Origin: Saussurea involucrata
Lineage: Eukaryota > Streptophyta > Magnoliopsida > Asterales > Asteraceae
Direction: 5' to 3'
Length of the DNA: 64,000 nucleotides
Assembly (NCBI GenBank): GCA_033807775.1
Contig: CM066321.1
Span: 235,406,350-235,470,349 of the forward strand
This document shows positions 22,126 through 33,034 of this stretch, piece by piece. The first letter of the stretch is position 1. Every line of letters starts with the position of its first letter. Made by a program: the position numbers and the translations under genes. A model generated the notes under the pieces. That model was not told the DNA's origin, did no database searches, and saw only the letters and a program-made list of their open reading frames with translations.

Positions 22126-25100
22126 ATGTCTGAAATACGAAGAAGTGGTCCAATTTCTCTACATTCTACAAAATCGATAATGGATTCATCCGATTCGGAA
22201 AATGATGAAGTACAAAATAGAGTTGCAGAGGAAGGGGCAATAAGAAATGATGAAGAAGATGAACAAATGGATGAATCTGAAGGAAATGCGGATGAGGTAA
22301 ACGTTAATATTGAACATGATCAGAGTGCTGCAGGTTCTATTATGTCAGATAGATCTATTATAGTGGAAAGAGTTGTTCCTGAGAGTGAATGGTTGAAATT
22401 ATCTGAAAATAACTGTATTATATTGTTTGAGGAAAGTCGTTTTAAGCCTGAACACAGAATTATCATGGAGTTATTCAAACATCATCCGTACAGAAAATGG
22501 TTTACAAGAAGTAAAAATGTGCCTGTTCAGTACATACAACAATGGTGGAAATATCTTAGGTTAGAAGATAATAAGTTTGTGTCTGAAATTGGAGGAGTGA
22601 CATTTGTCTTATCTATCTCTGCACTAAGAGAAATGCTGAATCTACCAGAGAAAGATGATGTACAAAGAAGAACAGATTTTGAGGATTTACCCCTAACAGA
22701 GGAATTAATAGCAGAGTTCATGAAGTTGGGATACAATGAAGGATTGAGGACTCTCAGTTTGTTCAGAAGAAACAAATTACCACCTATTTGGGCTTGCTTC
22801 TTTCATGTGGTAAATAAATGTTTGTCAGGGAAAAATAGTTCTGCTGATCAAGGTTCTAAACAAATTCTTCAGATATTTCAAGGTTTAGTGAAGAATAGGC
22901 ATTATGACTATACTTTAATACTTTGGGAAGATATGAAGAATACATTTGAGAAGAATCAGAAAGCAATTCAGAAGAAGACAAAGGATGCTCCACTGACATA
23001 CATTCCCTACATAAGGTACTGGCAAATTGTTATTTGGTATGCCATGCAGGAAAACAGAACAATCTCAAGAAGAACAAATGAAGAGCATGGTCCTACATTT
23101 TATTTGAGTAAGATGGCCTCAGTAACAAGACTTGAAAATTATCCCAATCATAAACTGTTGCCAAAATCACTTAGGAATTATATTCCAAGGGAGAGTGAGA
23201 TTTTAAAAGCTTATTGCACCTCTATGGGAATTGAATTACCTCAAATCCCTGCCCAAGAGGACCAACCTGAGAAGAGAGGTGAGGGGTCTAGTCGAATTAG
23301 AGAGGGGGAGGATGTTCAGATGGGTGAACATTCTGAGAGACTTGAGGGGGAAAATTCTGAGAGCTTGGTTAGACTCAGTGAGGAAAAACAGAATGAGAGT
23401 GGTGAGGATGAGAGATTGTTAACAGAGGTTCAAACAGAAAGAGATGCCTCTGAACCAGCTAATCTTGACCAGGTAACCACACATGCTATTGGTTCACATC
23501 TCTTGGTGTCCAATATTGAAACAAACACCATGGACCTAGTGGTGGATCTTGAACAACCCATCCATACCCACTCAGAAGCATTTCAACATGCTACTGTTTC
23601 ACACAAATCCGGGGAACCATCCCAAACTCATTTGGAGGGAGGTGATAAATCCCAACTTATTTTTCAACACATTGAGTCTGAATATCACAGTCCTATTCAT
23701 ATTGAGCCTGAAATTCCTTTTGACACTTGCACAGATCAGGAATTTCGTACTCCTGAAACAACATTCATAGACATGCCTAATGTTGGGTGTCGAGGATTGG
23801 ATGGAAGTCCTGGTGAGGTGAACATTACAAAAGCCTCATTCAAACGTGCATCTGTTGTACAAGATGACTGTGTGTTATCTACAGGCCATGAGCTCTCTGG
23901 GCACATGAAAACTGGACCATCTGTTGGTTCAGGTTCACTGTTAGAAACTTCTGAATTTGAAAAGATTCAGAAACAAAACAAGGAGATGGGGGAAAAAGTA
24001 GAAAATTTGGAGAAGAGGATGGAGGATCTGAATGATGAGGTATCAGATTTGAAAGATGTGTTGGAGAAAAAGTTAATTTCTGTTGAAACCAAGGTAGATG
24101 ATGTAAAGAAATCCTTGGATTCTCACAAAAAGGAGATCATGGATATAATGTCTGGTTTTCAAAAAGATATGTTGAAACAAATGCAAGATATGCAGGATTC
24201 TATACTGAAAGCACTGAGTGTATCACTGGCTTCTACTTCAAAGCCTCTTGATCCTGTTCCTATTGCAGAAGCTGAAGCTGAAGGTACTTCTAATCAGAAC
24301 TTAAAAAGAAAGTTTGATGATAATGAGCCTCATGATCATCAAAAGGGGGAGAAAAGACAAAGGTTAAGTTCTGATGATGACATTGGCATAGAAGATTTTG
24401 AGATAGCAGACATGCACTTAGCCAATACAAAAAGTTCAGAAGATCAGACACAGGAAAATTTAAAGAAGATGATTCAGATAGTACAGCTTGACAGTTCAGA
24501 TACAGAAGAAATGGAGTTGGGAAGTATTGATAGTAATGAATCAGATAAAACAGAGGAATTGAACTTGGATACTGAGATGGAAGGAAACTCAGATGAAACT
24601 GTAGCTATTGAGGAATCTGATTTGAGAATAGAAGAAATAGTGGAAAGTACAGTGGTAAACAGGTGTACAGATATTGTGGTTTATAACAGTGAAAGGGCAA
24701 TGGAGTCTGAATCAGAAGAAAGGAGGTTGAATGAAGAATTGATCAGAAGAATGCATAATGAAGTAGTCAGAGCTTTGAGTGTTCAGAAAATTCATAAAGG
24801 GATAAAATTAATAAGACCTATTGATCTGATGGGTGAAGAAGACAGAACTGTTGATTATTCTCAGAATTTTAAGCATGAGTTCAGATATAACTATGCTGAT
24901 GAGATAAACACAGAAGAAGAATATGAGAAACTAGAAGATTACTTCATGCCTTCTGAGTATGTATTCAGAAAACCAATTGAGATTTCCAAGATTAACTTGC
25001 AGACGTTAGAAGAACCCATATGTGATTTCATCCTGGAACTAAGTGATGTACCTTTGGCCAGACAATTTCATGATGATATTTTTCCTGAGGAAATGTATGA

Positions 25101-26802
25101 AAACCTCTACCACTCAGAAGGAGAATATGAGTTTTTAGAAAGTAATGTGGATGGTTTCATGGATGAAAGAGCTCAGATGATTTACACAGAAGCTTCAAAC
25201 AGATTCAGAATTCCTGACTCAAGACTGCATATTCAGAAAAGAATTGAGAAAGTTCTAATGTTTCAAGAAGAAGAATTCAGTGGTTTAATGTTTGTTAGAA
25301 TGGAAGTATTGAAAGAGAAAAATAAAAAAGTTGCCATGTCCAGTTTTGATTTTCACAGACTAACACTTGATGATCAGATCTTTCTAGTCAAATTTTTCTC
25401 TGGTACTGAAGAAGCCTTGATGGAAATTGAATGCAGAAGACTTCTGGGTATCTATGTCAGAAACATGTACTTATATGATTTTCAACTAGCCATTGAAGGA
25501 AGAAAAGAGAAGTGCAATCTGAGGTCTCCAACAAATATTGCAGGATTTGATGTGTGTACAAAAGGATTCGTAAATGAAGGAATGGAATCTGAAGGGTTTG
25601 CATATAAAGTTCAAGAGAGACTTGAAATGTTCAAACTGAAAGAACTGGTAAAATATAGTGATGCAACTCTGAGTTGGTTACTGATTGAAATGGAAGTAAG
25701 TGCTAAAACTGAAAGAGAGAACTTAAAGAAAAGGTGTGTAAACTCTATGAATAGAAGGTTGAATCTCAGAAGAAAGATCAGAAGTTGTGGTGAATGGTTG
25801 CTATCTGAAGTTAATCCCAAGAAGATGTTACACAGTGATTTTGTGTTCCCTGCTGAGTATGAAGTGAATGAAATTTTGTCAGATGAAGTTGAAGAAGTTC
25901 AGGACACAACACCTCAGAATGTGCAGACAACTAATATTGACCAAGCTGAACAGTCTGAACCCAAAGAAGATGAAATATTCATTGATCTGAATGGATACTT
26001 TCTTGAATTTGATCTGCCTGAGTTTTTCAAACCAAAAGAAGTACAATTCTTGGATGTGTATTATGATAGGTCTAAGGAGACTCAGATCTGGTTGGCTGAA
26101 AAATCAAGATGTCTTGGCAAAACAAAGCAAGCCGTTTACTCAGATTTTCTAATCACTGGAATCAGAGAATTGAAGGTTAAGAAATTCAAAAAGATGGAGT
26201 ACTTATCCTTTGAAGTTTTGAGAGAAGATGGCAAGGTTTATTATTTTACTGATGCAGATTTTGAGAAACTGTCAGTGGTTGACTTCTACAGATTACACAG
26301 CTTTCTATGTTTTAAAGAGTCAAGTAAAGACAGAAATGAAAGGAAGGCAAGAAGTGTGGTGATTGAGGCCATGTTCTATATCTTAAGGTGGCATTGCTAT
26401 ACAGATTTCCAAATAGCTCTGTATTTGCAAAAGTCATGTGTTTATCTGGCAAATCCCAATACAGATCATGAGCAGAAAAAGGTGTTAAAGACTGGAAGTG
26501 TTCACAAGTATCCAGATCTGGGAGTAGTTTTGAAGAACAAAAGTGGAAAGATCTTCTTCAGAGCAAAGGAAACTGCAAAATATTGTTCTGGAACTTTAAG
26601 GATCATAAAGCACAATTTGGAGAAAAAGATGCTGAAAGTAAAGGAAGCAAACATAACTCAAGAAGCAATAAATCAGCAAGTTGAAGTTATTCAAGAAATT
26701 ATTGACAAGATTGATAAGAGGCTTAATCTGAGGAATGTGCTACTTCAGAAAATTGTTCCTGCTCTGAAAGAATTAGATGATGCAAAGTTTAAGTTTATTT
26801 GA
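22126..26802 (+). CDS. Element C third ORF, 1558 residues, function unknown
   Basis: Intact ORF from ATG to a TGA two bases before the polypurine tract. Residues 1-80 are acidic. Residues about 85-375 form a globular module shared with the third ORF of B1 (VQYIQQWW, LREMLNLP, CLSGKNSSADQ, YIPYIRYWQ). Residues about 608-697 are a strong heptad coiled coil. A basic cluster KRKF...KRQR at about 727-746 resembles a bipartite nuclear localisation signal. The C-terminus has two copies of a module also present in element A, around DFQLAIEG (about 1117) and DFQIALYL (about 1425), each followed by an RLNLR stretch (about 1208 and 1531). The position matches the env-like ORF of Sireviruses, but no signal peptide or clear membrane span is visible, so I do not call it envelope. 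A nuclear or structural accessory role is possible. Confidence 0.85.
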   Translation: MSEIRRSGPISLHSTKSIMDSSDSENDEVQNRVAEEGAIRNDEEDEQMDESEGNADEVNVNIEHDQSAAGSIMSDRSIIVERVVPESEWLKLSENNCIILFEESRFKPEHRIIMELFKHHPYRKWFTRSKNVPVQYIQQWWKYLRLEDNKFVSEIGGVTFVLSISALREMLNLPEKDDVQRRTDFEDLPLTEELIAEFMKLGYNEGLRTLSLFRRNKLPPIWACFFHVVNKCLSGKNSSADQGSKQILQIFQGLVKNRHYDYTLILWEDMKNTFEKNQKAIQKKTKDAPLTYIPYIRYWQIVIWYAMQENRTISRRTNEEHGPTFYLSKMASVTRLENYPNHKLLPKSLRNYIPRESEILKAYCTSMGIELPQIPAQEDQPEKRGEGSSRIREGEDVQMGEHSERLEGENSESLVRLSEEKQNESGEDERLLTEVQTERDASEPANLDQVTTHAIGSHLLVSNIETNTMDLVVDLEQPIHTHSEAFQHATVSHKSGEPSQTHLEGGDKSQLIFQHIESEYHSPIHIEPEIPFDTCTDQEFRTPETTFIDMPNVGCRGLDGSPGEVNITKASFKRASVVQDDCVLSTGHELSGHMKTGPSVGSGSLLETSEFEKIQKQNKEMGEKVENLEKRMEDLNDEVSDLKDVLEKKLISVETKVDDVKKSLDSHKKEIMDIMSGFQKDMLKQMQDMQDSILKALSVSLASTSKPLDPVPIAEAEAEGTSNQNLKRKFDDNEPHDHQKGEKRQRLSSDDDIGIEDFEIADMHLANTKSSEDQTQENLKKMIQIVQLDSSDTEEMELGSIDSNESDKTEELNLDTEMEGNSDETVAIEESDLRIEEIVESTVVNRCTDIVVYNSERAMESESEERRLNEELIRRMHNEVVRALSVQKIHKGIKLIRPIDLMGEEDRTVDYSQNFKHEFRYNYADEINTEEEYEKLEDYFMPSEYVFRKPIEISKINLQTLEEPICDFILELSDVPLARQFHDDIFPEEMYENLYHSEGEYEFLESNVDGFMDERAQMIYTEASNRFRIPDSRLHIQKRIEKVLMFQEEEFSGLMFVRMEVLKEKNKKVAMSSFDFHRLTLDDQIFLVKFFSGTEEALMEIECRRLLGIYVRNMYLYDFQLAIEGRKEKCNLRSPTNIAGFDVCTKGFVNEGMESEGFAYKVQERLEMFKLKELVKYSDATLSWLLIEMEVSAKTERENLKKRCVNSMNRRLNLRRKIRSCGEWLLSEVNPKKMLHSDFVFPAEYEVNEILSDEVEEVQDTTPQNVQTTNIDQAEQSEPKEDEIFIDLNGYFLEFDLPEFFKPKEVQFLDVYYDRSKETQIWLAEKSRCLGKTKQAVYSDFLITGIRELKVKKFKKMEYLSFEVLREDGKVYYFTDADFEKLSVVDFYRLHSFLCFKESSKDRNERKARSVVIEAMFYILRWHCYTDFQIALYLQKSCVYLANPNTDHEQKKVLKTGSVHKYPDLGVVLKNKSGKIFFRAKETAKYCSGTLRIIKHNLEKKMLKVKEANITQEAINQQVEVIQEIIDKIDKRLNLRNVLLQKIVPALKELDDAKFKFI

Positions 26803-26803
26803 C

Positions 26804-26817
26804 AAAAAGGGGGAGAT
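26804..26817 (+). other. Element C polypurine tract
   Basis: AAAAAGGGGGAGAT lies immediately before the 3' LTR and almost abuts the third ORF stop. Confidence 0.9.
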
Positions 26818-27306
26818 TGTTAGATCTGAAGTTTTGTCAATAAACCAAGTGTTGAAGATCTGACAAGAAGGTTCAGAAGTTCTGAGAAGAAGAGTCAGAA
26901 GTTCTGAGAAGAAGAGTCAGAAGTTCTGAGAAAGAGAAGTCAGAAGTTCTGAGAAGCGTGATCAGAAGAATGTTCAGAAGTTCTGAACTACCTGTTCAGA
27001 ACTTATGACGAGTTTCGTTACTTAGTAATGTGTAAACTAATTAGGACACGTGTTTTGTTCTTATTAGTCTTTCTTTTTTGTACTGTAGCTTTTATATATC
27101 CGTTACAGTATAAATAGAGTGGTTAGCACTACGTTGCTAACTGATTGATTTTCCCATATTACTTGTATTCATTCCTTGTAATCTTTGAGGTTATCTCTCT
27201 CTTAGATCTGTAATTCTGTGCATCATTGAATACAATTGGGCTTGATCATACAATTTCTCAATTACTTCTTTCTATATTGATTGTAAGAATAGATCCTGCA
27301 CTTTCA
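26818..27306 (+). repeat. Element C 3' LTR
   Basis: 489 bp. I find no difference from the 5' LTR on reading. Palindrome array, G-box and TATA are as in the left copy. Confidence 0.97.
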
Positions 27307-28380
27307 CACTCATATGATCGGTCAAAGTGTTGGATATAAGTAAATATTCATTTCTTCTAAAGGATGAGGATGAAGAGGTGTTGGAAGTTGGAATTCGATA
27401 CGTAAGTACAATAGGCGCATTATTGTACCCAAGACAATACACTTGATCACATATTGTATTTCTCACTGAACTTGTTAACTAGATTTAGCTCAGTGTCAAC
27501 GCAACGTCATTGGAATGATCTAATCATTTGGAACCATTGACTTGGGCCTATACTTTCCTAATGGAAACAAAAATGGGATTGATAATAAACTTTAATACCT
27601 ACTAAGAATGTGAGCGACTAATGTACCAATCCTTATAGAAAACACCAAATAATGTATTTATATTTATTTGCTGATATTAGGTATTTGTCTTACCCATACA
27701 AAGGTTGTTCCTAGATTGGACAATAAAGAACATGTCAATTGCTTAGAAGTGAACTAAGCAAACCTTGTAGCTACGTTTTTCTAACTATTCCAACAATATT
27801 ACTCTACATGAGAATGTTCAAGAGTGTACATGGTTAAGGACTATCATTACACGTATTAGAGGAGCTAGTATTTTGAGTTCAACCAATATTTTACCCTCAA
27901 ATATGGAAATAATGCATCATATCAAAGACATGAAAGTAAGATACATCAAGGGTGATGTTAGAGCATTATTGTATTCAAGATTTACTGTAAAGTCAATGTA
28001 CTGTATGAGTCTATACAGTATTGTGAATGCCTTTATACCTTGTATGTCATGGGTATAAATAGGCTTGTCTAGTTCATTTGTTAGTAAGCTTTTGTAATCT
28101 TTTAGAAACCTTTTGTAATCCTTTGAGCTCAATACATGGATGACATATTTGCTCTCTAGATTCTCTCTCACTACATTCATATCTTATTGCTAGAGATCTG
28201 GGATTTTACAGGTGATAACACAAAACACTATCTGCTTAAGTTTCTATACAATCAGCAACAACAAACTTTACTCAAGATTCAAGTGAATCAAGTAAGGTAT
28301 GAAGAAAATATGGGAGATTTGCTTTCCAAATGGTTGCCTAAGGTTACATTTGAGAAACATGTGGAAAGCATTAAGATGTA
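27307..28380 (+). pseudogene. Element G: decayed copia pol, RT end and RNase H
   Basis: This continues the pol cut at 14084. It resembles the copia stretch that follows the Ser-Thr-Pro motif after RT (near 27310-27410, with DEDEEVL), then STQRHWN near 27500 and YIKGD near 27945. After solo LTR H1 comes NTKHYLLKF (28211 on), VRYEENMGDLLSKWLPK and a terminal KHVESIKM at 28380. Stops and frameshifts are frequent, so it is non-functional. Confidence 0.75.
27956..28210 (+). mobile_element. Solo LTR H1 (copia, family of element H2)
   Basis: 255 bp, TGTTAGAGC...TTTTACA, flanked by GGTGA (27951-27955 and 28211-28215), inserted in the RNase H part of G. It contains TATAAATAG at 28054. The reverse complement is clearly similar to the H2 LTR at 42777-43019, which defines the family. 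Confidence 0.93.
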
Positions 28381-28750
28381 GATATTTTTCAAGCTCTCTT
28401 GATTGATGTACGAATCAGGGGGAGTAATAGACAAAAGGAGGTGTCTACTAAACATGTACTATTATTGGGTTGTGCTCTTTCCTTTGCCAAGGTTATATTT
28501 TTCCCATTGGGTTTTGTTCCTTGGTGCAATGTTTTAGTGAGGCAACATTTTATACATCATCTTGATTTCTATACCTCTTGATTGATGTACGAATCAAGAA
28601 AGGTGGTAAACTAAAGGAATTGTTGCCTTGTACTCTTTCCTTCGTCTAAAGTTTTTATTTTTCCCACGGGATTTTGTTTCTTTGGCGTAAGGTTTTAATG
28701 AGGCAAAAACTATGCACCATCATCACTCATTTGATTGGGCCAAGGGGGAG
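28381..28750 (+). other. Element G 3' untranslated region and polypurine tract
   Basis: Two related copies of a segment around CTCTTGATTGATGTACGAATCA (28397 and 28576) each precede a TTTTTCCCA..GGGTTTTG stretch common after copia pol. The region ends in the purine-rich CCAAGGGGGAG (28740-28750). Confidence 0.6.
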
Positions 28751-28941
28751 TGTTGAAGGATTATGTGCCGTCATCAAAAGGAAGTGATTGAGAGAATATT
28801 TCTCTAGTGTTAGAATTTACCATAATGAATGTTTCCTTTTCTTTGTAAACTCCTCCATATTTAAAGAGCTTATGATTAATGAGAAATATAAATTTCATTC
28901 TCTCTATTCTATTGTTGTTCTGTTTCGTTTATTCTATAACA
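28751..28941 (+). repeat. Element G putative 3' LTR
   Basis: TGTTGAAGG follows the polypurine tract directly, and ...CTATAACA at 28941 is a plausible end, giving about 191 bp. The matching 5' LTR was not found, so the right boundary is uncertain. Confidence 0.5.
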
Positions 28942-29666
28942 AGCATTTGAAAATTGACATATACTGGGGCTAAATAATTGCACCAAGAGAGTAGTATTTA
29001 TCTCTTTTTAATCTAACATTTATATTACAGTATTGCCATTTTATTTCATCCAATTCTTTTTCTATCTTTTTTTTAAAGGCAGCAAGGATTTTATTAGAAC
29101 AACAAAACCAATTTTTCATATTTTTCTTAAAGACAACAAGGATTTTATTAGAACAAAACTATTTTTTTCATCTATATAGTATACATGATTACATTTATAT
29201 TGTATATATGATCATGGTCTCTTTGACTAACGTATTCGTTAATACGTTAAATTAAGGGTCCTTTTAGGTTTTTTTACCAATTATTTTGTCTTTTTCCTAA
29301 AAAAAAGTAAAAACATATTCTTATACACTCTATACTATATTATAAAGTATTTGAGAAAAACTTTTAAAAACCTCTTGTTATGCATCAAGTACCGCTTATT
29401 GATGTATGTTACTTAAAATTCAAGACTACAAGTAAATAATGCATTAATACAACTTTTTAAAGCTGCATGTTCGAATTCATATAACTAACTGTTAAACATA
29501 ATCAAGTACAGAATAAACATCACATTTTAAATCTAAAAAATCTAAAATATAATTAAGATAATCATTGAGTTTAAATAAAATACTTAATTAGTATTTTTAT
29601 AAAAAAATTATTATTAGACCTAAAATAAATCATTTCGTTATTAATCCTAAATTAAGTTATAATATA
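28942..29666. other. AT-rich spacer without recognised features
   Basis: No ORF or element end is recognised. A 54 bp imperfect duplication around AAGGATTTTATTAGAACAA occurs at 29075-29180. This may be old host or decayed repeat DNA. Confidence 0.4.
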
Positions 29667-30023
29667 TGTAAGACCCGGAAATTTAGGATTTCGTCTTACT
29701 TGATTTATTATGATTTACCTACTTTAAAACTTGTCGAGCTCAAGTTTGGATGAGAGGGTGTTTTGGACGAAAACAGAGACTCGGTACCTATGGTGTGACT
29801 GTGCCACACGATAGTGCCAAGGGGCACAGTCACTGGTCATTGTCGCGAGGCGTGGAGGGCTCATGGTACACATCAGGCGATAGTACCCGACGACTATTCC
29901 ATGGGCCACTGTCACGGGTCATTATCGCCGGAATTGTACCGCGTGGGTGTGGCTGCGGGCGACTGTGCCGACGACAGTGACAAGTGTCACATCCGCCGGG
30001 CAAGGTCGCGGTCGAGTATCTGG

Positions 30024-30034
30024 CCTATAAAAAC
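30024..30034 (+). promoter_or_regulatory. TATA box of LTR J
   Basis: CTATAAAAAC directly follows the GC-rich block of repeated GACTGTGCC/CAGTCAC-type words. Start-site use is inferred. Confidence 0.4.
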
Positions 30035-30052
30035 ATTCATCCCGACTTTTAG

Positions 30053-32971
30053 TGTCACACCCCACTAAAGCGGAAACACGGGATGTGCAGCTCAAATTTC
30101 ATAGCAAGAGTTACAGGATTACACCAACCATCAAAATACATTCAAAAGATGAAGACATTGTCTTTTACAATCGTTTTTCAAAAGGGGAAATGACATAATT
30201 AAAAAATAATGAAGAAAGCTTCATCACGTGTAGCCTTCCTAGATCCCAACCTTAAAGACGTTCTCCCGAAAAGCGTGTTAATGAAAAGGTCAACTAATGC
30301 ACTAGTTGGTGAGATCACAGGTTTAATGAGTACAACATTGTTTATCATAGCAAAAATAGTTTAAATCCGCACAAGTGGATAAGGCAACCGGTTATGAAAA
30401 CACTTGCTCATGGAAATAGTATGTATTATGTTTAAGTAGTGAGCCCGTTACCCGACCTATATGACAGCCGCCCCAACGCATGTTCTATCGCCAACAATGC
30501 GCACGAACAATAATAATTATGCACTCAAACAAGCGTGACTTGTGAGTGGGGTGTCAACCAAATAGCGCTATCCATAATTACCAACGGCTCACACTCGTGA
30601 GTTAAACGGGTAACGTAGAGTCAAATGGGGACTTACGTACGATAGAGAAAAGCTCAAAAACTTACAACATGCGTAACCTATACATACCATAGAGCATAAA
30701 AGAGTATAGCAAAGTTTACATTTTCAAGAAAACGAGTTAACCGGTGCGTAAAGTAGTTGTAATAACGACATGCTTTTCACCCCAAATATGTAAAACATTG
30801 AAAAAGGGGTTGTGATAACTCACTTGATAAGCGATAGAATCCGGGAATCTCCCACAAGTACTTCGAGATGATCCTACTTCAAACCTATGAACGTAAGGTC
30901 ACTAGTGAGTTTTTTATTTCGAAGGTTCGGTACTAACTATCCAAATCGTCATAAAATGCCTTTATTGTGATTTAAATATTATAAATCGTATGGAGTTACC
31001 AACATTTGTAATCGTAACATACGTATGCTTCATTCTTGTTAGATTAAAGTTACCGCAATTTCGTCACAATAAGTAACGAAAAGGGTCCAAAGACTTTATA
31101 TATAGTATATAAATATGTATACCGAAATTTTATCATAAAAATAATAAAAAGGGTTCAAAATGTAAAGATGAAGTATTTAAAGTGCATAACTTTATAAATG
31201 TATTGTACATATATATATTTATACATACCACAATTTCATCATAATAATGATAAAAAGGGTTTAAAGTATATAAATTGCATAATTATATGAATATATATAG
31301 TATATATATATTCCACAATTTCATCATAATATGATGAGATGGGATCAAGAGTATATAAAATGCATAAATATATAAATATATAGTGCACATATATATATAT
31401 ATATTCCACAATTTCATCATAAAATGATGAAATGGGATCAAGAGTTAACTTTCAATCATAACAAGAAAATTGTCCTTTGTTGTCCAAATTTTGGCGTCAC
31501 TTTGTGTCCATTTTTGGATAACTTCGAGGTATAGTTAGTTCAAGATATTTTATGTCCAAGTGGTTTAATGAGTTAGGAAACTTTTGGCATAAGTTTCATA
31601 ATTTTTAGAAGTGTTTAAGTACGTGAAAAAAACACTTGACGTAAAACTCGACAGAAAACGTTGCTGTTTGCGCACTGCTTTTGTGAAGACTGTTTGGTAG
31701 ATGAAATCTTTGAGTTTTTGAGTGAAACCACTTCAGTTTGAATCCTAACACATAAAAATAATTTCCAGAAAAAGAATTACTTAATTTGGAGTAGTATTGA
31801 GTGAGATATGACCTTTTGAAAAGCGGTGTGGAATCTGACAGCAAGCTGTCAAAACCACCCCTTGACTTTTTACCAAAAATTCCTATTCCTTTGCATGCAA
31901 AATACGATTTGACTCATCCCCATACATTTATTTTGAGTTCCAAAACATGTTTTTGAGCCATTTAAACTACATGCAAGTTTACCCATCATCTCATCTTTTA
32001 TAAATCTTGAAAATGGTTCTTTTTGGTGTTTATGTCAAGATCTTCATCATGTATCATAAAATTGTATATTTTTAGCTCATGCATGTTGGTTAAAACATGT
32101 TTTTAATGGATTTAAAGATCCACTCATGAATCCTTTGAATCAAAAGGTATGGATTTTTCAAGAAAACTACATGCATGTGTTTAAAAGTTCATATTTGATC
32201 TTAACATGGGTTTGATTATGGATTCACCACCTTTTTACTAACATGCAAGTGTTATGGTGGTAAATCTACAAACATTAAGATGTGTAAAGATGATTTTTAA
32301 CAATATTAAAGAAATGTAGAAGAAGGTGATGAACATTCATAAGAAAATGCAAGAGATGAAAATTTAGACAAAAGAGAGTGTGTGGATTTCATCCAATACA
32401 CTTGTATTTACCTTGAACACTTTTATCACTTTGAAAAGAGGTGTTTAGAGGCTGAATTTGTGGATGAAGGTGGATGAAGATTTGATGAAGATGGATGAAG
32501 ATGGAGAGAGAAAGAAGAGAGAATTCTTGTGTGAGAATTTAGAGAGAAAATGAAATGTTTTGTAAATGAATTGTGATAGCCAAAAGAAATACATAAAGAG
32601 TAGGGGGGGGGGGGGCTCTCCATTGGGGGGGGGGGTTGTGGTGTGATGCAATAATAAAGTCTAATATTGTCTTTTTGATTTATTTAAAACACAAGTATTT
32701 TCTCATAAATTATAAATAGCAAAGTAATTATATAAAAGTAAAGTATTTATATAATTAGTTTGAAAATAGATCATGTTGTTAATTATATAATACTTGTGGT
32801 ACAATTGTAGCTTAAGTTGGCATTTTATGAGATTTATGGATAATTTCCTAAATCAAGGGGTTCCTAGGCAAAATTTCTCAAATTTTCCTACCGTACCGAG
32901 TTTACTGCTAAAATCGCACTGTGTGAAGTATGACATGAATAATTGAAATATCCAGTGCAGTTCTAACCTGA
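30053..32971 (-). repeat. Element F 3' LTR (5'-terminal bases missing)
   Basis: About 2919 bp, closely similar to the other LTR apart from scattered substitutions and small indels. Two poly-G runs occur near 32604 and 32625. The outer end is TGTCACACC at 30053. The inner end lacks the roughly 24 bp seen at 41681-41704 and instead shows a 45 bp duplication. A hairpin AACTA-ATGCAC-TAGTT lies at 30292-30307. Confidence 0.9.
31059..31432 (-). repeat. Five tandem hairpins with compensatory changes in the F LTR
   Basis: Stems at about 31059, 31128, 31234, 31319 and 31412 follow the pattern TTTCATCAT..ATGATGAAA. Arms change together: TTTCGT/ACGAAA, TTTTAT/ATAAAA, TTTCAT/ATGAAA. The other LTR carries the same series (39781-40148). 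The units are embedded in TA-rich DNA. Confidence 0.8.
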
Positions 32972-33003
32972 AGTATGACATGAATAATTGAAATATCCAG
33001 TGC
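32924..33003 (-). repeat. 45 bp duplication at the inner edge of the F 3' LTR
   Basis: TGAAGTATGACATGAATAAT begins at 32924 and again at 32969. The second copy leads straight into sequence next to the integrase stop, replacing the polypurine tract and LTR start. Confidence 0.9.
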
Positions 33004-33034
33004 ACTGCTGAAATATCCAGTCTCGTCCCGAAAT

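Larger units (their letters stand above)
14085..27306 (+). mobile_element. Element C: near-complete 13.2 kb Sirevirus-like copia retrotransposon
   Basis: Two LTRs of 489 bp (14085-14573 and 26818-27306) show no difference on reading. The target duplication CACTC is at 14080-14084 and 27307-27311. Order: LTR, tRNA-iMet primer site, gag, pol, 0.8 kb spacer, third ORF, polypurine tract, LTR. The large gag and the extra ORF after pol make it much longer than ordinary copia elements (about 5 kb). Identical LTRs mean a very recent insertion. The only lesion seen in its three ORFs is a TAA in pol at 18546-18548. It sits inside the decayed pol of element G. Confidence 0.95.

Noticed and set aside
28942..29666. 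Possible host gene between G and J
   Set aside because: AT-rich with no ORF, splice pattern or coding bias visible.
29750..30068. Short frames in the GC-rich part of J
   Set aside because: They arise from repeated GC-rich words and run into the F LTR. No support as genes.
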